From assembly GCA_004369085.1 (NCBI GenBank), contig ML210221.1, forward strand, positions 1-64,000: a DNA stretch of 64,000 bases, given 5' to 3'. The position numbers and the translations under genes were made by a program. Origin of the DNA: Coprinopsis marcescibilis. Taxonomy: Eukaryota > Basidiomycota > Agaricomycetes > Agaricales > Psathyrellaceae. Position 1 is the stretch's first letter. Every line of letters starts with the position of its first letter. Shown here piece by piece: positions 1-11,822 of this stretch. The notes beneath the pieces were generated by a model, which saw nothing but the letters and a program-made list of their open reading frames with translations, searched no databases and was not told the DNA's origin.

Positions 1-929
1 TATGAGAATAAGTGTATGGGTGCAACAGTAACGGTACCTGATGATACCGGAGAGCGCAGACGATAACGTCTAGCTATAGAGATAGTGGAATAGACTGCAG
101 AGGCAGTAAAGACAATTGGATAGCTCTATAGAATACAGAGTAAGGATACCAGTATTTATACTGTGTAGGAGAGGCTATGTAAAGTGTTCATGTGCAGTCG
201 TATCACATGTAGATAAGAGTATCAGTAAGTGTATAGCAACGTCTGACTAGATATGAGTCACATAGAGTCATAAGAGATAAGGATGAGTAAGACTGAAGGC
301 ATAGCTGTATGGCTGCGTACATAGCATATGATATGGAATGGAGAGACAAGTAAACAAGTATGCAATATAGAATTCCAACATGCATTTGTCTTGATGTTCC
401 ACTGTCAGAGATGGTGTAACAAGTAGATTGAATATTTTTAGGTAAATTATATAATTAATTCCAATTTCAGTATCAGTAGCAATAACTGCTACCATACCAA
501 CACTTGCAGCAAGCCAAAGATTGTAGAGTAATCAATTTCAATCAAGTTTGTTGTTTTCATACTACACTGTGTTAGAAATCTTGTTTAGGCAGTCCACCAG
601 TGTGCAATAGCTTGCAACGGAAGGCGGCCTTCTCGGTGTAGTTATAAAAGGCAATTCCGTGGAACGGAGCCCCCAACATTACCCAACGACCCGGGAACGC
701 CGCCGAGAACTTCGGGAGGATGCCATCCAACGGGGCACGACACCACCAAGATCAAGAGAATAGCCTGCAACGGTGATCCGTTGCCGGCGATTTCTGACAT
801 GGGTTGAATCTCCGCTCGGGAAGTTAGTTCTTCCCACGGTATGGTAGCTTGGCGCTCGCGTGCAGAGTTGAGCAACGCCTTACAATCTTTTACGAGGTCA
901 AGTTTCCGTTACATTTCATACATGTTCTT
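1..929. other. Non-coding flank upstream of the kinase gene
   Basis: I see no convincing gene here. The first 600 bases are A+T-rich with many short TAG/ATAG-like words and only short, stop-bounded reading frames. The last part is the presumed promoter and 5' leader of the kinase gene. A frame continuous with the first kinase exon extends upstream to about 849 but has no ATG before 930. Confidence 0.5.
643..650 (+). promoter_or_regulatory. TATA-box-like element of the kinase gene
   Basis: The sequence TATAAAAG lies about 280 nt upstream of the kinase ATG, inside otherwise featureless DNA. Position and orientation suit a core promoter with a long 5' leader. It rests on sequence match only. 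Confidence 0.35.
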
Positions 930-3900
930 ATGCCCTCTCTTCACGGTCACAAGCACTCAGAATCCGTCAACCAAAACCGAAAAGCTCAATTAGCGAACGC
1001 TTACAATGAATTGGGCAAGGAGTTGGCTTCACAGAAGGTGCGGGTCGTCGGGAATTACACGTTGGGCAAAGTTATAGGCGAAGGTGAGTCGGAACGTTCG
1101 TCATATCTCCCGCTCCCTTTAATACCTGGTGGCAGGTGCTTATGGCAAAGTTCGCTTGGGGACACATCGTCTCACCTCAACTCGTGTCGCAATCAAGCAA
1201 ATCCCGAAGGCAATGTCGGCGGCGCTCACTCGGGAAATTCACCACCATCGACAGCTACATCATCCTCATATCACGCAGATGTACGAAGTCATTGCCACAG
1301 AGTCCTCGATTTGGATCGTCACGGAGCTCTGTTGCGGGGGCGAGCTCTTTGACTACCTTGTGGAAAAGGGCCGCTTATCGGAGGAGGAGACGAAGGTTCT
1401 GTTTGGTCAACTATGTCTTGCCGTGGCATATCTACATGAAACCGGTATCGTACATCGGGATCTCAAACTCGAGAATGTGCTGTTGGACGAGCGTTGCCGT
1501 GTCAAGTTGGGGGATTTTGGGTTCACTCGCGAATACGAACGCGGAACTTTCATGGAGACGTTCTGTGGTACGACCGGCTATGCAGCTCCGGAGATGCTAC
1601 AAGGAAAGAAGTATCAGGGGCCTGGTGAGTTATTCTGTGTCCTAGGAGTGCCATGGAACTGATGTGTCGCAGAGGTCGACGTTTGGTCTTTGGGTGTGAT
1701 CCTTTACTGCTTACTCACTGGAACTCTCCCGTTCGATGACGATGACGAAGAGGTTATGAAGCAGAAAATCATCCAAGGGGACTTCGAGGACGCTGCTTGG
1801 CTTTCCTTGGGTGGGTTCACAACGAATCTAGTTGCTATCGAGACTAATTCGCAGTAGAATCACGGGATCTCCTCAAGAATATCCTGGTTAGAGACCCATT
1901 AAAACGATACACGATTCCCCAAATACTTGCACATCCCTGGTTCACACTTAAGGAACTCACGTATGAGCCCGATTCTCCCCTATCTCTTGATGACAACCTA
2001 TTACAAATTCCACGGCCCTCAACCCCTGACAATTCGTCCAGCACCATACCAGCGCAAACGGGAGAGCACAGCACAGGAAATGGCCTAACGAATGGGCGAC
2101 ATGGCGGGCTTCTTAAACTCGGCACAGAAATTGCTGGGTCAGATCCCTTCAACAGCTCTGCGAACCCGGTCGGAGGGGATATAGCACAAACACCTACCAA
2201 CCGGCGATTTTCCACTTCAGATAGCGAATCGCTCCTCCCAGCGACCCCAATCGAAGAAGATATTCCTGAAGCGAAATCAGTCAGGATACGACCGGTGTCT
2301 TGGTCTAACTCGTCCGGGTCGAAGGCACCTCCTGCAAAAATCCGCACTCCCGCACGCACCAAACGGCGTTCCGTTTCATCCGTCATGTCACTTACCGCAG
2401 AGGCAAGTCAACAAAGTGACGAGGATCCCACACTGACACCCCTCCCGCCACCGACATCACGCGACTTGGATTTCGCGTCGCTTTTGACTACTCCGACTCC
2501 CATCATTTTCTCAACCACCCTCGAAAGGGAGCTCTTGAATACGCTCAGCACTTTGGGCTTAGATACGGCCCAGATAGTGCACTCCGTTTTGACCGATGCG
2601 TGTGACTCGGCAGGGGCACTCTGGTGGATATTAAGGAAGAAGGCAGAGCAGCGTAAACTGGACGAAGGTGATAATATTGGACTCATAACTTCCCCGATTG
2701 CGACTGAGGTGCCTAAACGACTCACCACTAAAGGCATCGAATGGGAAGACGACGGTGGCTCTCCACAACAGGCCAAGAAGGCGCGCAATAAAACCCATTT
2801 TGGAATTCAGACAGACCCAACGGACGAGTATCAACAGATCCATTTGTTCAACAACAAGCCCACTCCTCAGCTTGCGTTTGTACCTCCTACCCCTACATTT
2901 GCTAGACCGACCACACCTCCCCGCACAGTTTCTCCCACTAGGTATCCTATGCTCTCCCCCTCTTCATCAACAATCACAACCGAAATGGGTCCACGGTCAT
3001 ATCCCTCGACTCCTGGAAGCAGCATGAAGGACAAAGACGGTTCTAAAGGAAGGAAGAATCGTTCAGGAAGTGTCAGCATTATGCAGCGAGCGACAACTGC
3101 CTTGGAAGCAGCGGGGTTGGTTCGCAAAAAGTCTTCAGAGGCTGTACGCGAGGAACGAGAGCGGGAAAGGGAGAGAGAGAGGGAAAAGTCTCGAGAGCAC
3201 GAGCGACGTGGAACAAGTGGAGAAGAGTCACGCTCCTCCCATTCCAACGAGTTCCGACATGGACCATCGAAGCTGACAAAGTCGCCCCCTCTTAAACCGC
3301 GGGACAACGCTGTTCCAGCGACGCCTCCACCCAGCGAGACCCATGGGTCGAATCAGATAGGTTCGCCGTGGGTTATAGCAGACCGAGAAGCGTCACACAC
3401 AGCCGGCCCATCGTATCCAGTCAGCGCCATACGTGGAGAAATGGTGCATTCACATAGCGCTCCTAATTTGGACAGTGTTCTTCCAGCAGTCAAACCACCG
3501 ACATTAAGGAACAGAGCAAATATTTTAACTTCGCTCAGACTTTGGTTTAACGAGGATAAGAAAGGGAAACGGAAGGACCCCGACCGCTCAGGTCGCGTTC
3601 CGTCTACTCCTCAAACACCCTACACCCGGCCCACATCGGTCCCTGGAACAGGCAAGCGACGAGGAAGCAATGCAAGCACCAAGGTTGGAAGAAGCAACAC
3701 TCACCGTGCAAAGCGGCCCTCTATGTCATCTCGCCGGTCCAGCAGCGTCAACTCCAGGCGATCATCCGTCGCATCGATGCAGATTCCGAACCTTGATTCC
3801 CCCCAGCAACTATCAACCGTTCGCGCGATGGAGACTCACACTCCAAATTCAGAGCGTGACCAATCTTCAAGGCCGTCATCCATTCATAGTATATCCAACA

Positions 3901-4814
3901 GGCCAAGACACCGTAAATCACCGTCCGTTAGTTCTACCGGATCGTTGCACCTGAGAGCCGCATCACCCATAGGAAAGTACCATCGACGAGCTGGATCTGG
4001 ATCCTCTACTCGCGTTATTCGACAATCAGTAGCGAGGCCACCTCACGCTCGCTCCAATTCTGCGACATCTTCCATTCATTCCCCACCGTCATCACGTCCA
4101 ACATCGTTCTATGAACAATCCGAAACCGAGGCACCTCGCAACTCTTCCCCTTACCGCAGCCGCAGGCAACTAGACGAGAGCACACCTCGTCGCCCGGGCA
4201 GCGCAAACGGTGGCACGACCTTCATCGCTCAGAAGCGTCCTGGACCATTCAACAGTCCGGCGTTTGGAGGTGGTACACTTGGGAAATCAAGTTGGAAGAA
4301 ATCATGGGGATTAGAACCACCAGGCTGGCAAACCAGGACCGCGCAGCTTCCTGTTGAGGTTCTCGTCATATCAACCCCGTCTAATGAGCCTGTCATGCTG
4401 CGCGACGTCTTTTCCGGCCGCAACTCTCTCAGCCAAGCGGGGGACGATAGCGATTGGATTGATGAAGATGACGATATCCCATTTGCAGGTGGACTGGGGC
4501 AGCAAGGAGCGTCCATTTCGTCTTCTTCAACTTCGAGTGTGCAGGCGAATCCTGAGCCTGTTGTAACACTTTCTCCTGCGCCAAGAGGGAACCGCAGCAA
4601 CAAACGTAACACCAAAGCTGGCTCTGCGACTGGGACGGTGCTGAGTGGCCGCTCCAAACCTAGTCAATCACCGGCCGGAAGACATTCGCCACTTCCCCCT
4701 GAGAGCACTGCAGTGGAGAATAGAGGCGGTCGGAGACAACTGCCGGCAGGACGCGCGGGTCCTGCTTTTAAACATGCAATTCAAGAAGAAGACGAAGACG
4801 AAGAAGAAGATTAA
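930..4814 (+). CDS. CAMK-family Ser/Thr protein kinase, Kin4-like
   Basis: Exons 930-1083, 1136-1624, 1673-1810 and 1855-4814 give about 1246 aa. The N-terminal kinase domain (roughly residues 35-320) shows the glycine loop ending GEGAYGKV, the VAIK lysine, the HRDLKLEN catalytic loop, DFG, and the activation segment FCGTTGYAAPE. The first ATG in frame is 930. The remaining 900 or so residues are low-complexity Ser/Pro/Arg-rich sequence, with an Arg/Glu-rich stretch near 3150-3190 and a short conserved-looking patch around 2520-2660 (LERELLNTL to ALWWILRKK). The protein ends in an acidic Glu/Asp tail. Domain order and activation loop fit the basidiomycete CAMKL/Kin4 group. In yeast, Kin4 guards spindle position; the role here is inferred. 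The third intron is short (44 nt) and its boundaries are the least certain. Confidence 0.85.
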
Positions 4815-5298
4815 TCTCGTATCTTTCTTATCTACAAGCATATGGTTTATATCTGGGATTTAGATTTAGTTACTAATCGGTGAACGTTGAACGTTGAACA
4901 TTCAACCTTATTGCTGGGTTTTTTCTCTTTTTTTTGCCTTCTTTTTTGTTACGAAGAACACTTGGATTCCATTAGTTTGCGATATACCCCATATCTCTGT
5001 ATTATCTGTTTTTTCTTATATATTTGTACGAATAGGGCAAAGCAAGGCGATGTGAGAATCTTGCACAGGTATGGTCGCAGTCTTTGGTCACGAGAGTGTT
5101 GACGATGGCTGTGTCACGCAGGGCCAAACATGGATACCTGTGACGCTGGCGGGAGCATGCTCGCCTGCGGCTTGCCAAAGACTTTGTTAACGAGCTCTTC
5201 ATTTATCGCAACGGTACGCTGAAAATCCTTTGAAACTTGGTTATTACCATCCTAATGCTATTGCTTGGACGATTCCGACAGACTTCTACCTCCACGTC
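4815..5298. other. Intergenic: kinase 3' end and v-SNARE promoter
   Basis: No gene seen. It holds a T-rich stretch near 4918-4950 that suits the kinase 3' UTR, then the presumed promoter and leader of the synaptobrevin gene. Confidence 0.4.
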
Positions 5299-5950
5299 AT
5301 GTTTGTAACGTCCCCGCCACCTCCGAACAGATATTAATGCAATTACCCATCGCAGGTCCGAGCCTTACGACCCTTATCTCCCTCGCGCTGGTTCATCGAG
5401 TGGAAATGGCGCCCCTCCTGTTCCAGGAGCAGGCAATGCAAAGACTGCTGCTATCCAAGCGCAAATAGACGACACAGTCGGTATCATGCGAGAGAACATC
5501 ACCAAAGTGGCGGAGAGAGGAGAGCGACTCGACTCATTACAAGACAAGACTGGTACGCACCCGGCGTGTCTGCTGCTCCTATTTTGACAAAGTTGGCTGA
5601 CCGTATTTCACAGACAACCTGGCTGTTTCAGCTCAAGGATTTCGACGGGGAGCAAACAGGGTACGAAAGGTATGTAACATGGTCCATGCACCGCCAAGTT
5701 CGCTTGCTAATTCCATCGACTCTTTTCAGAACATGTGGTAAGCGACCAGTTGCAAGCCTACCTAGTCCTTTTACTAAGATACTGTTGCTCTTGTTACAAG
5801 GTGGAAGGATATGAAGGTGCGTTGCATCAAAGTCGATGATGTCTTGACAATGACCTTGGCCCTTAGATGCGAATCATCATCGGCGTCGCCATCGCAGTCA
5901 TTATCGTTATTATTGTAGTCTCGATCGTGAAAACAGTCAAGAAAGACTAG
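5299..5950 (+). CDS. Synaptobrevin/VAMP v-SNARE, Snc1/Snc2-like
   Basis: Six exons (5299-5300, 5356-5552, 5614-5669, 5730-5737, 5801-5816, 5867-5950) give about 120 aa starting [14 protein letters not shown] Pro/Gly-rich N-terminus is followed by the R-SNARE motif ([16 protein letters not shown] through [10 protein letters not shown] to GFRRGANRV, with the central arginine in AERGERL), then the juxtamembrane NMWWKDMK and a C-terminal membrane anchor of Ile/Val. This is the exocytic v-SNARE that pairs with plasma-membrane t-SNAREs. The ATG appears to be split by a 55-nt intron (AT in exon 1, G in exon 2), because no in-frame ATG precedes TCCGAGCCT in exon 2. Two exons are very small, 8 and 16 nt. 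The identity is firm; the split start is inferred from splice signals. Confidence 0.88.
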
Positions 5951-6275
5951 ACGCTAGTCTTCACTTGGGATTGCGATGTTCGATATTACCCGCCTCTGGC
6001 ATTACCCCGGACAGGTTGTTGTATCTATGTTTTATTAATTTCTCCTTCGCGCGATTTGCTGTTTGCGTGGGTGTATCAGTAGTGAGGCACATATGCTATA
6101 TTGGAATAGGACTATGTGATGGTGCACAAACGGACCCTTTATCTATACCCTACCGTTTTCGATGATAGTATTTCTCTTAGACCGCGGCGCAAGGTCGAAA
6201 GAAAAATGGTCGTATAAAATCGTGTGCAGGCCATATGACATAGGGAACCAGTAAGTAACAACAAGCGGTTTAGAT
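5951..6275. other. Intergenic between convergent v-SNARE and RPL24 genes
   Basis: Convergent 3' ends meet here. I see only presumed 3' UTRs and no additional gene. Confidence 0.4.
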
Positions 6276-6907
6276 TTATCGTCCAGCCTTGCCGCCCTTC
6301 ATCTGCTGCTTCGACACCTTGGGTCCGCTGGGGATGTTTTGTCTCGTAGCAGGCTGCATAGGGAATCAACGCAAGAAGCCATGACAGAACCGCTCTACAC
6401 ACCTTTGCCTTCTTTGCCTCCTTGTCCCGCTTCTCGGTCTTTGCCTTGGCAATGGCAGCCAATCGCTGTTGCGTCCTCACGGCAGCGGTCTGGTTTCGCT
6501 TGGCCTGGATGGCACCGAGGTCAGCACCGACGATACCACGCTGGTGCTTGACGGTGCGGCGGGACCTCTTCTTGGCAACCTCCTCAGTGATACCCTTCTT
6601 GTGCATGCGGCGGTAGACGACAGTCCATGCAATCTTGCGGGGATTTTTACGTTGGAGGAAGAGGGAGGCGGATTTCGAGCCTGCGAAGCGGAAGACCTAT
6701 ATTTCCCCATAGCCTTCAGACACTACACTGGCATAATCGACGAGAGGGCCAGTCCGCACCTTGCTGTCACCCCGGACAAAGAGTTTGCCCTTGCTGGGGT
6801 AGATTCGGTAGCCGGAGAACGAATCGATTTCGACCTTCTATTAACATTAAAGAACAAGACATTCAGTCATTTGCAGCAGGCAGCAAAGACACAGAGACAC
6901 GCACCAT
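6276..6907 (-). CDS. RPL24: 60S ribosomal protein L24 (eL24)
   Basis: Exons 6907-6905 (the ATG alone), 6837-6760, 6696-6403 and 6353-6276 give about 150 aa. The start reads MKVEIDSFSGYRIYPSKG and continues through LFVRGDSKVFRF, NPRKIAWTVVYRRMHKKG and a Lys/Arg-rich helix (VRTQQRLAAIAKAKTEKRDKE) to a short tail ending KVSKQQMKGGKAGR. This matches eukaryotic eL24, a component of the large ribosomal subunit near the intersubunit face. The coding part of exon 1 is only the start codon, immediately followed by gtgcgt. Family N-terminal identity (MKVEIDSFSGY) makes this assignment secure. Confidence 0.95.
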
Positions 6908-7290
6908 CTATATTTGCAGAGTTCAGAGGGGAACCGCAATCAGCCAATGAATTCCAAGGGGACATCAGAACGTCATCCAAGCCCCAAGACCAGCATCCAG
7001 CCTCAGTTCCAGCGAATTTGACGATAAGACCGCCGTTTTGGTGCAGAGACGTGCAGGATCGAGAGTTCTGGAGGCCTGGAGACGCATAGGGACAGAATTT
7101 GGGCTCACCTTGGCGGTTTTTGTCGGGGTGTCTTCGTCGTTGGTCCTCTTGCAGAGCGAGGCGACGAACCTGGCCGGCAAGTGCCGACAATTCCCCACGT
7201 GACTTTAATTCTGCCGCGCTTCAACTCGGAATTTGTCGCGTCACTGTCCTTGTTTCATTCACTACGAAAAAAAATACAGAAAGGTATATC
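6908..7290. other. RPL24 promoter and 5' leader; F-box gene 3' flank
   Basis: This stretch is upstream of RPL24 on the minus strand and downstream of the F-box gene. It contains splice-like signals on the minus strand (for example aaggtgagccc near 7106 and an AG just before the RPL24 ATG), so a 5' UTR intron is possible. No separate gene is supported. Confidence 0.35.
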
Positions 7291-8520
7291 TTAAGCTGAT
7301 ACAGGGAACTCCTTTGTCCAGGGCTTTCCGCCGTATCTTTCATTCCAGGGAATATGTGCCATGGTCACCATTCCTGTTCCAACAGAACTCTTCCTCACTA
7401 TGTCCTTGGCTACCTTTACTACCTCTATCATCACGAGAGAATCCTTGGCTAGGTCTTGCTGATGGACGGCAGACAGGACCTGGATTCTCGATAGGTTTTT
7501 ACACGTCAAAAGGACCTTTAATGTCTCCTTGAAATCTGTATTAGCCTCGGGTAACGTCTCGACAACCTAGCCTGCACTCACGGACTCTGCCCAGGCGGTC
7601 AACCGTAGCTCGCGAAGATTAGGAGTTGCCTTGACAATCCCTAGCAAGGCTAAGCCCCAACTGCAACGACTTGACTATTGAACTTACTCTGCAAAACATT
7701 CTTCGAGCCAAATCTTCCTTCCAACACTTCCACATGCTTACAACAGTCCCGAATGGCAGTAACCAACTGGCTGCCGTCCCCATGATTGCAGATCACAGTC
7801 CTTGCCGAAGGACATGCACGCAACACAGGATACGCCTGGGTTGGCAGGATGACTGTCTCAATCGAGGGAAATGACTTTCCCTCAAACCCTTTCTTGAACA
7901 TGTTCATCATCTCTGTGTGGGCGAAATGTATGTTCAACGTCTTGAGGCTCGTAAGTGCCTTCAAACCCTCTGCAAATGCTGGCATAACAGTGTTCACCGA
8001 ACACCTCGACAACACCACCCTCATATTCCTGTTGAGTGCCAAGTCAGCACCATCCTTGTATACCAAAACACACTAACCTGACCAAACCTGCAACCTTATC
8101 CATCTCCGGATCCGCCACACCCAGGCACTTTCTCTGCAACGCTTCAGAAATCCCCTTGTACCAGTGTCCCCCCGGGTTCCTCAGCACCGAAACCTCCATT
8201 GTCTCCCATAACATTGGCAAAAACACGATTCTCCACCGAGTGCACGTCTGCGATAACGCCCTCAACGCATCGGTTCTCTCCAGAATCCATGGAGGAAGCA
8301 AACGATGATTCGGTGTCTCCATCTTCAGAGTCGTCATCGTAATCGGACTCTTATACCATCCCACAACCTCCATCAGCAACTCTAGCGGCAGCTCTAAAGC
8401 AAGCGACCTTCCCTGCACCGACGGCGACGCTGTCGTCTTCTGTGCAGATGAAGAGTTAGCATTTGCACTGGGATTGCCACGTCGTTGTTGTTTAGCAGGA
8501 CGAGAGTTCGGGTTGGCCAT
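7291..8520 (-). CDS. F-box domain protein
   Basis: Exons 8520-8078, 8028-7688, 7640-7582 and 7527-7291 give about 359 aa. After a polar N-terminus, an F-box-like segment starts near residue 42 (LALELPLELLMEVVGWY) and runs to LRALSQTCTRWRIVFLPMLWETMEV. The C-terminal half has weak leucine-rich character (LKTLNIHFAH, PNLRELRLTAW, KNLSRIQVLS). F-box proteins recruit substrates to SCF ubiquitin ligases through Skp1; such genes are abundant and fast-evolving in agaricomycetes. The target is unknown. The last intron is taken as 54 nt ending ttcaag, which keeps frame; a much shorter alternative was rejected. Confidence 0.75.
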
Positions 8521-8782
8521 ATTTCGAGTGGGCTTAACCAGCAGGTTCAGGTCGATGCTCTTTTCAATACATCGACATCTTTCGAGTCAACAGCCTCGCT
8601 ACCCCAGGTGCGATCGGAACCTTTAGACAATCACCGCCTTTTATTCTAAAGAGGCAAGCCCGCCAACAGATATGAGTCGGGAGGGCGCAGGCTCGAGTCA
8701 ATCAATTTCGAAAGGCATTCATGTGTTGCCGGCACAATAGTAGTATTATCAACAGGTCGAGTCACAATTACAGCATCTTCAA

Positions 8783-9142
8783 TCACCTCCCATCCGCCTG
8801 CCTCCTATTTATCTCGTCCTGCCTCTTCTGCAACTCTTCACGACTCTACAAATAGCGTCAATTCACACCATCATTACAGCAAATCACCCGACGTACGGTC
8901 GCAGGTGGCAGATTCTCCAAGATCTTGGGATCCGGAACATAAGGGTCCCTTGCATGAAAAGCTTGGACAGGGTCACTCCTCAGCTGCTCTCGTTGTTCAG
9001 GCTGCAAGTCCGCAGGGTTGTTGGTTTTCTACACAATGAATTAAATCATCACCTTCCCGCGGAAGCAGATGTCACGTACAGCAGGGTGCGGCAAGATATG
9101 AAACGACTGCTCCTTTCCTTTCTTGTTCTGTTGGCTTGACAT
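8783..9142 (-). CDS. Small protein of 85 aa, function unknown
   Basis: A short three-exon gene: 9142-9080, 9028-8897 and 8845-8783. Both introns are 51 nt and start GTACGT, with TAG acceptors in phase 0. The protein starts MSSQQNKKGKEQSFHILPHPA, continues with a Pro/Asp-rich middle (FHARDPYVPDPKILENLPPAT) and ends in a charged helix (SREELQKRQDEINRRQADGR). There is no signal peptide, membrane segment or recognised domain. The clean exon structure and even composition support a real gene. Its 3' end points toward the F-box gene start, with about 260 bases between. Confidence 0.6.
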
Positions 9143-9895
9143 GACGATCGTAGTGAATGCAAGTATCACAAAGAGAAACCTGAAGCTGTTTAACGGAATC
9201 ACTTTGTTAACTTTTGGGCTTTATAGTAGGGCTGGTGGTGGTCCTGGCTCAAGAAGGGGATTCATGACGAACCGTTGGCTGCTGGGCTCCATGACGATCG
9301 AGCTCCTCGTTCCAACTCATACGACGTACTTGGCGCTGCGGATACATTACAATCCCCAAATGACATCATTGATTTAATGTGGATTCAGGGGACTTGTGCT
9401 TCCCGTAGGCAGTCACACGGAGTCGTATCACTTGCGGAATATATCACACTGACTGGTATTAGATGGTCCAACCACTGGTGTGGTAGGGCGTCAGAAATAC
9501 TGGCGAGGGCCACGTACGCAAAAGGCCCCAGGTATTTGGAGCGTGACCGTTAGGGGCAAATGACCGGATAAACCGCAGCACTTTGGATGTGATTTCTCTG
9601 CCTGGAGCCAGTGATGGGCGCCTATTAAATATGTGATAGCAGTGGATGTGACAGCGGTAGAAGAGAAATCTCTGTCTGAAATAACAAAGGGCAAGATGAA
9701 TGTCTGGTTATTCAGGTAATCGATGTGACTGATGCCTTAGTTTGGCTGTTGATGGTTGTCGGGAGCAATAATTTATTGTCATCCTTCTTGCTTTCCGACT
9801 GTCATGATCTGAGCTTCAAGTCGAATACATTCAACCAACAGCCAACAATCTACTACTGCCTATCTGACTGTCTCCACCGTCTCCAACCAGCTCAC
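9143..9895. other. Intergenic, divergent promoter region
   Basis: This lies between the divergent 85-aa gene and the C2H2 gene, so it presumably carries both promoters. Short open frames are present on both strands but none has plausible splice structure. I see no gene. Confidence 0.4.
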
Positions 9896-11822
9896 ATGTT
9901 GACTGTAGGTGCTGCTGCACTTTCCTGCTATTGTATTCATCCATTGTCCAACAGCAATCAGACGCCATAGCCAGCCTGCTTTCACTGGCAATCGAGGGAG
10001 GTGGCCCAGCTCTGTCGACATCGCCAGGGTCGGCCCCTGTAAAGGTCGAGTCGTCTCTCTCGACAAGCCTCAGCAACGGCGGAAAGCACCACCGGCGTCT
10101 TTCATCAACAGGGAAGACCAGGAGACGACTCAGCGATGCCAGGGAAGCCGCAAATCGCCCGTCGTAAGTTCACAGAACTTTATTTGTCTATTTTTGCTAA
10201 CCGAGGTCTACATGATCTAGACCAGCGTTGCTGCAGTCTAACCCTGCGGCCCTGTCGCTCGCTTCATTGACCCTCTCATCCTCTCCTCCAATTTCAACTT
10301 CCCGCACACTCGCCCCAGCACCTCCAAAGGGTATGTCTACGTTGCTGCGCCTTTACCACAATCTGACATCTCGTTATCTCAGGCAGCAACATTCCTGTCA
10401 CTTTGTCCCAGCAAGGCTCCATTACCGTGCACGTTAGCAGCGACCAAGACGACCACACAGCACCAATCTCCATACCTTCAAATGCCAGATCAGGCAAGAA
10501 ACGCGGCATGGACCACAAGTGCGAAAGCTGCTCGAAGGCACGTCCACCTTTTCGCCAATTCCACTAATCCTTCTAAACATGGCACTTTTAGATCTACCGC
10601 CACCCTTCTTGCCTCATTAAGCACCGCTGGGAACACACGCCTCATTGGCGGGAGGCTTCCAAATTCGTCCTAAGCAAGCATCAACAAGTTCAATTACTAG
10701 AGGTACTTTCCACCAGACTTCACAAGTCAAAAATTTCAACCTATCCTCTAGGCAGCTGCAATCCTGTCTCACATGTCCCCAGCCGCCAGCGGGGGGAGAT
10801 CACTTCCTGAAGATCGTTCCCTCTGGCCCTCCTTCCTCTCTGGGGGTTCATTACCCCCACCAGAGCCTCCCATCCCAACAAGCAGGATGTCAGCAACCGC
10901 AACCGAGTCTTCATCCCACAGTCAATCCAACACTTCATACCCCTCTCACCCAGCGTCAAGCTCAGTCCCCGCACGTGCCCTCTCATCCGGTCCACGCCTC
11001 CATGATTACGGCGTCGGACCAGGCGTCGTGACCCAAGTGCGTCCCGGCCTGATTGGTGTCACAAACTCGAACGGAGGTGTCGCAATCATCCCGGATAGAG
11101 CAGCCAGCACCGGCCCCTCCGAACCTCGTACCGTCCGCGGCACCACGCCCAGCCAGCCCGTCCCAGTTCCCGGCGGTCGCAACCCGCCTCACGGCGACAC
11201 CTACAGCGGAGGAGGACGAGCATACCGCCAACGCGTACCACACGAAGACTTTGAGTCCTCCTGGGGCGGCTCGTTCGGCTACGGCTCCTCTCTCCGCTCA
11301 GGAGGCGGCCTCTCCCTTCCAAACAGCTCAATCAGAAGCAGCGGAAGCAGCCCAGACGAAAGCCTTAGCCGATCGCGGAGTGGTTCCATCGAGGGGGCGA
11401 CCGGACGACGTAAAGAAAGCAGCGACAGTCCACCAAGTGAAGACGGGATCGAACTCGACTTGGATGGGATCTCAATGGACGAGGATCGCGACGACAGTGC
11501 CATCCGTATCATCGGAGGGGAGAATGGTTACAGTGCCAGGAAGGATCCCTCCAAGTACGGACTTGGTATTAAAGGTCGCTATTCCACCAGGTCCTCTGAT
11601 CATCACACACCCATTGGCTACTCGCCCGGGTATGGGCGTGGGCATTCCGGCAGACACATGTCCAGGAAGGATGATGATGATTTGGACCCTGAATTCTCAG
11701 TCCGGGAAGAAGACGAGGACATGGACGACATGGATGTGGTGGGAAGGCTGCGCAGGCCGGTCCCTATCACCAAGAGGGAGGAAGAGTGGGATGGGATGGA
11801 CATGGAAATGGATATGGATTAG
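9896..11822 (+). CDS. Single C2H2 zinc-finger protein, putative transcription factor
   Basis: Exons 9896-9904, 9955-10163, 10221-10330, 10383-10537, 10592-10702 and 10752-11822 give about 554 aa. One canonical finger, C-x2-C-x12-H-x3-H, spans the exon 4/5 junction (CESCSK then IYRHPSCLIKHRWEH), followed by HWREASKFVLSKHQQVQLLEA. The N-terminus is Ser/Pro-rich. The long C-terminus is Ser/Pro/Gly-rich and ends with acidic Asp/Met repeats. These features suit a DNA-binding regulator, though target and role are unknown. The exon 4 donor reads AAG followed by gcacgt, so this intron is GC-AG; only this junction restores the finger. The three-codon first exon is plausible but uncertain. Confidence 0.75.

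Noticed and set aside
3150..3200. GA-rich simple repeat as a separate element
   Set aside because: It encodes the Arg/Glu-rich stretch of the kinase tail in frame, so it is coding low complexity rather than an independent repeat.
7567..7581. Apparent 15-nt intron (gtgagtgcaggctag) in the F-box gene
   Set aside because: A 54-nt intron using the same donor but ending at ttcaag (7528) keeps frame, contains a GCTAAT branch-like site, and has ordinary length for this genome. A 15-nt spliceosomal intron is not credible in a fungus.
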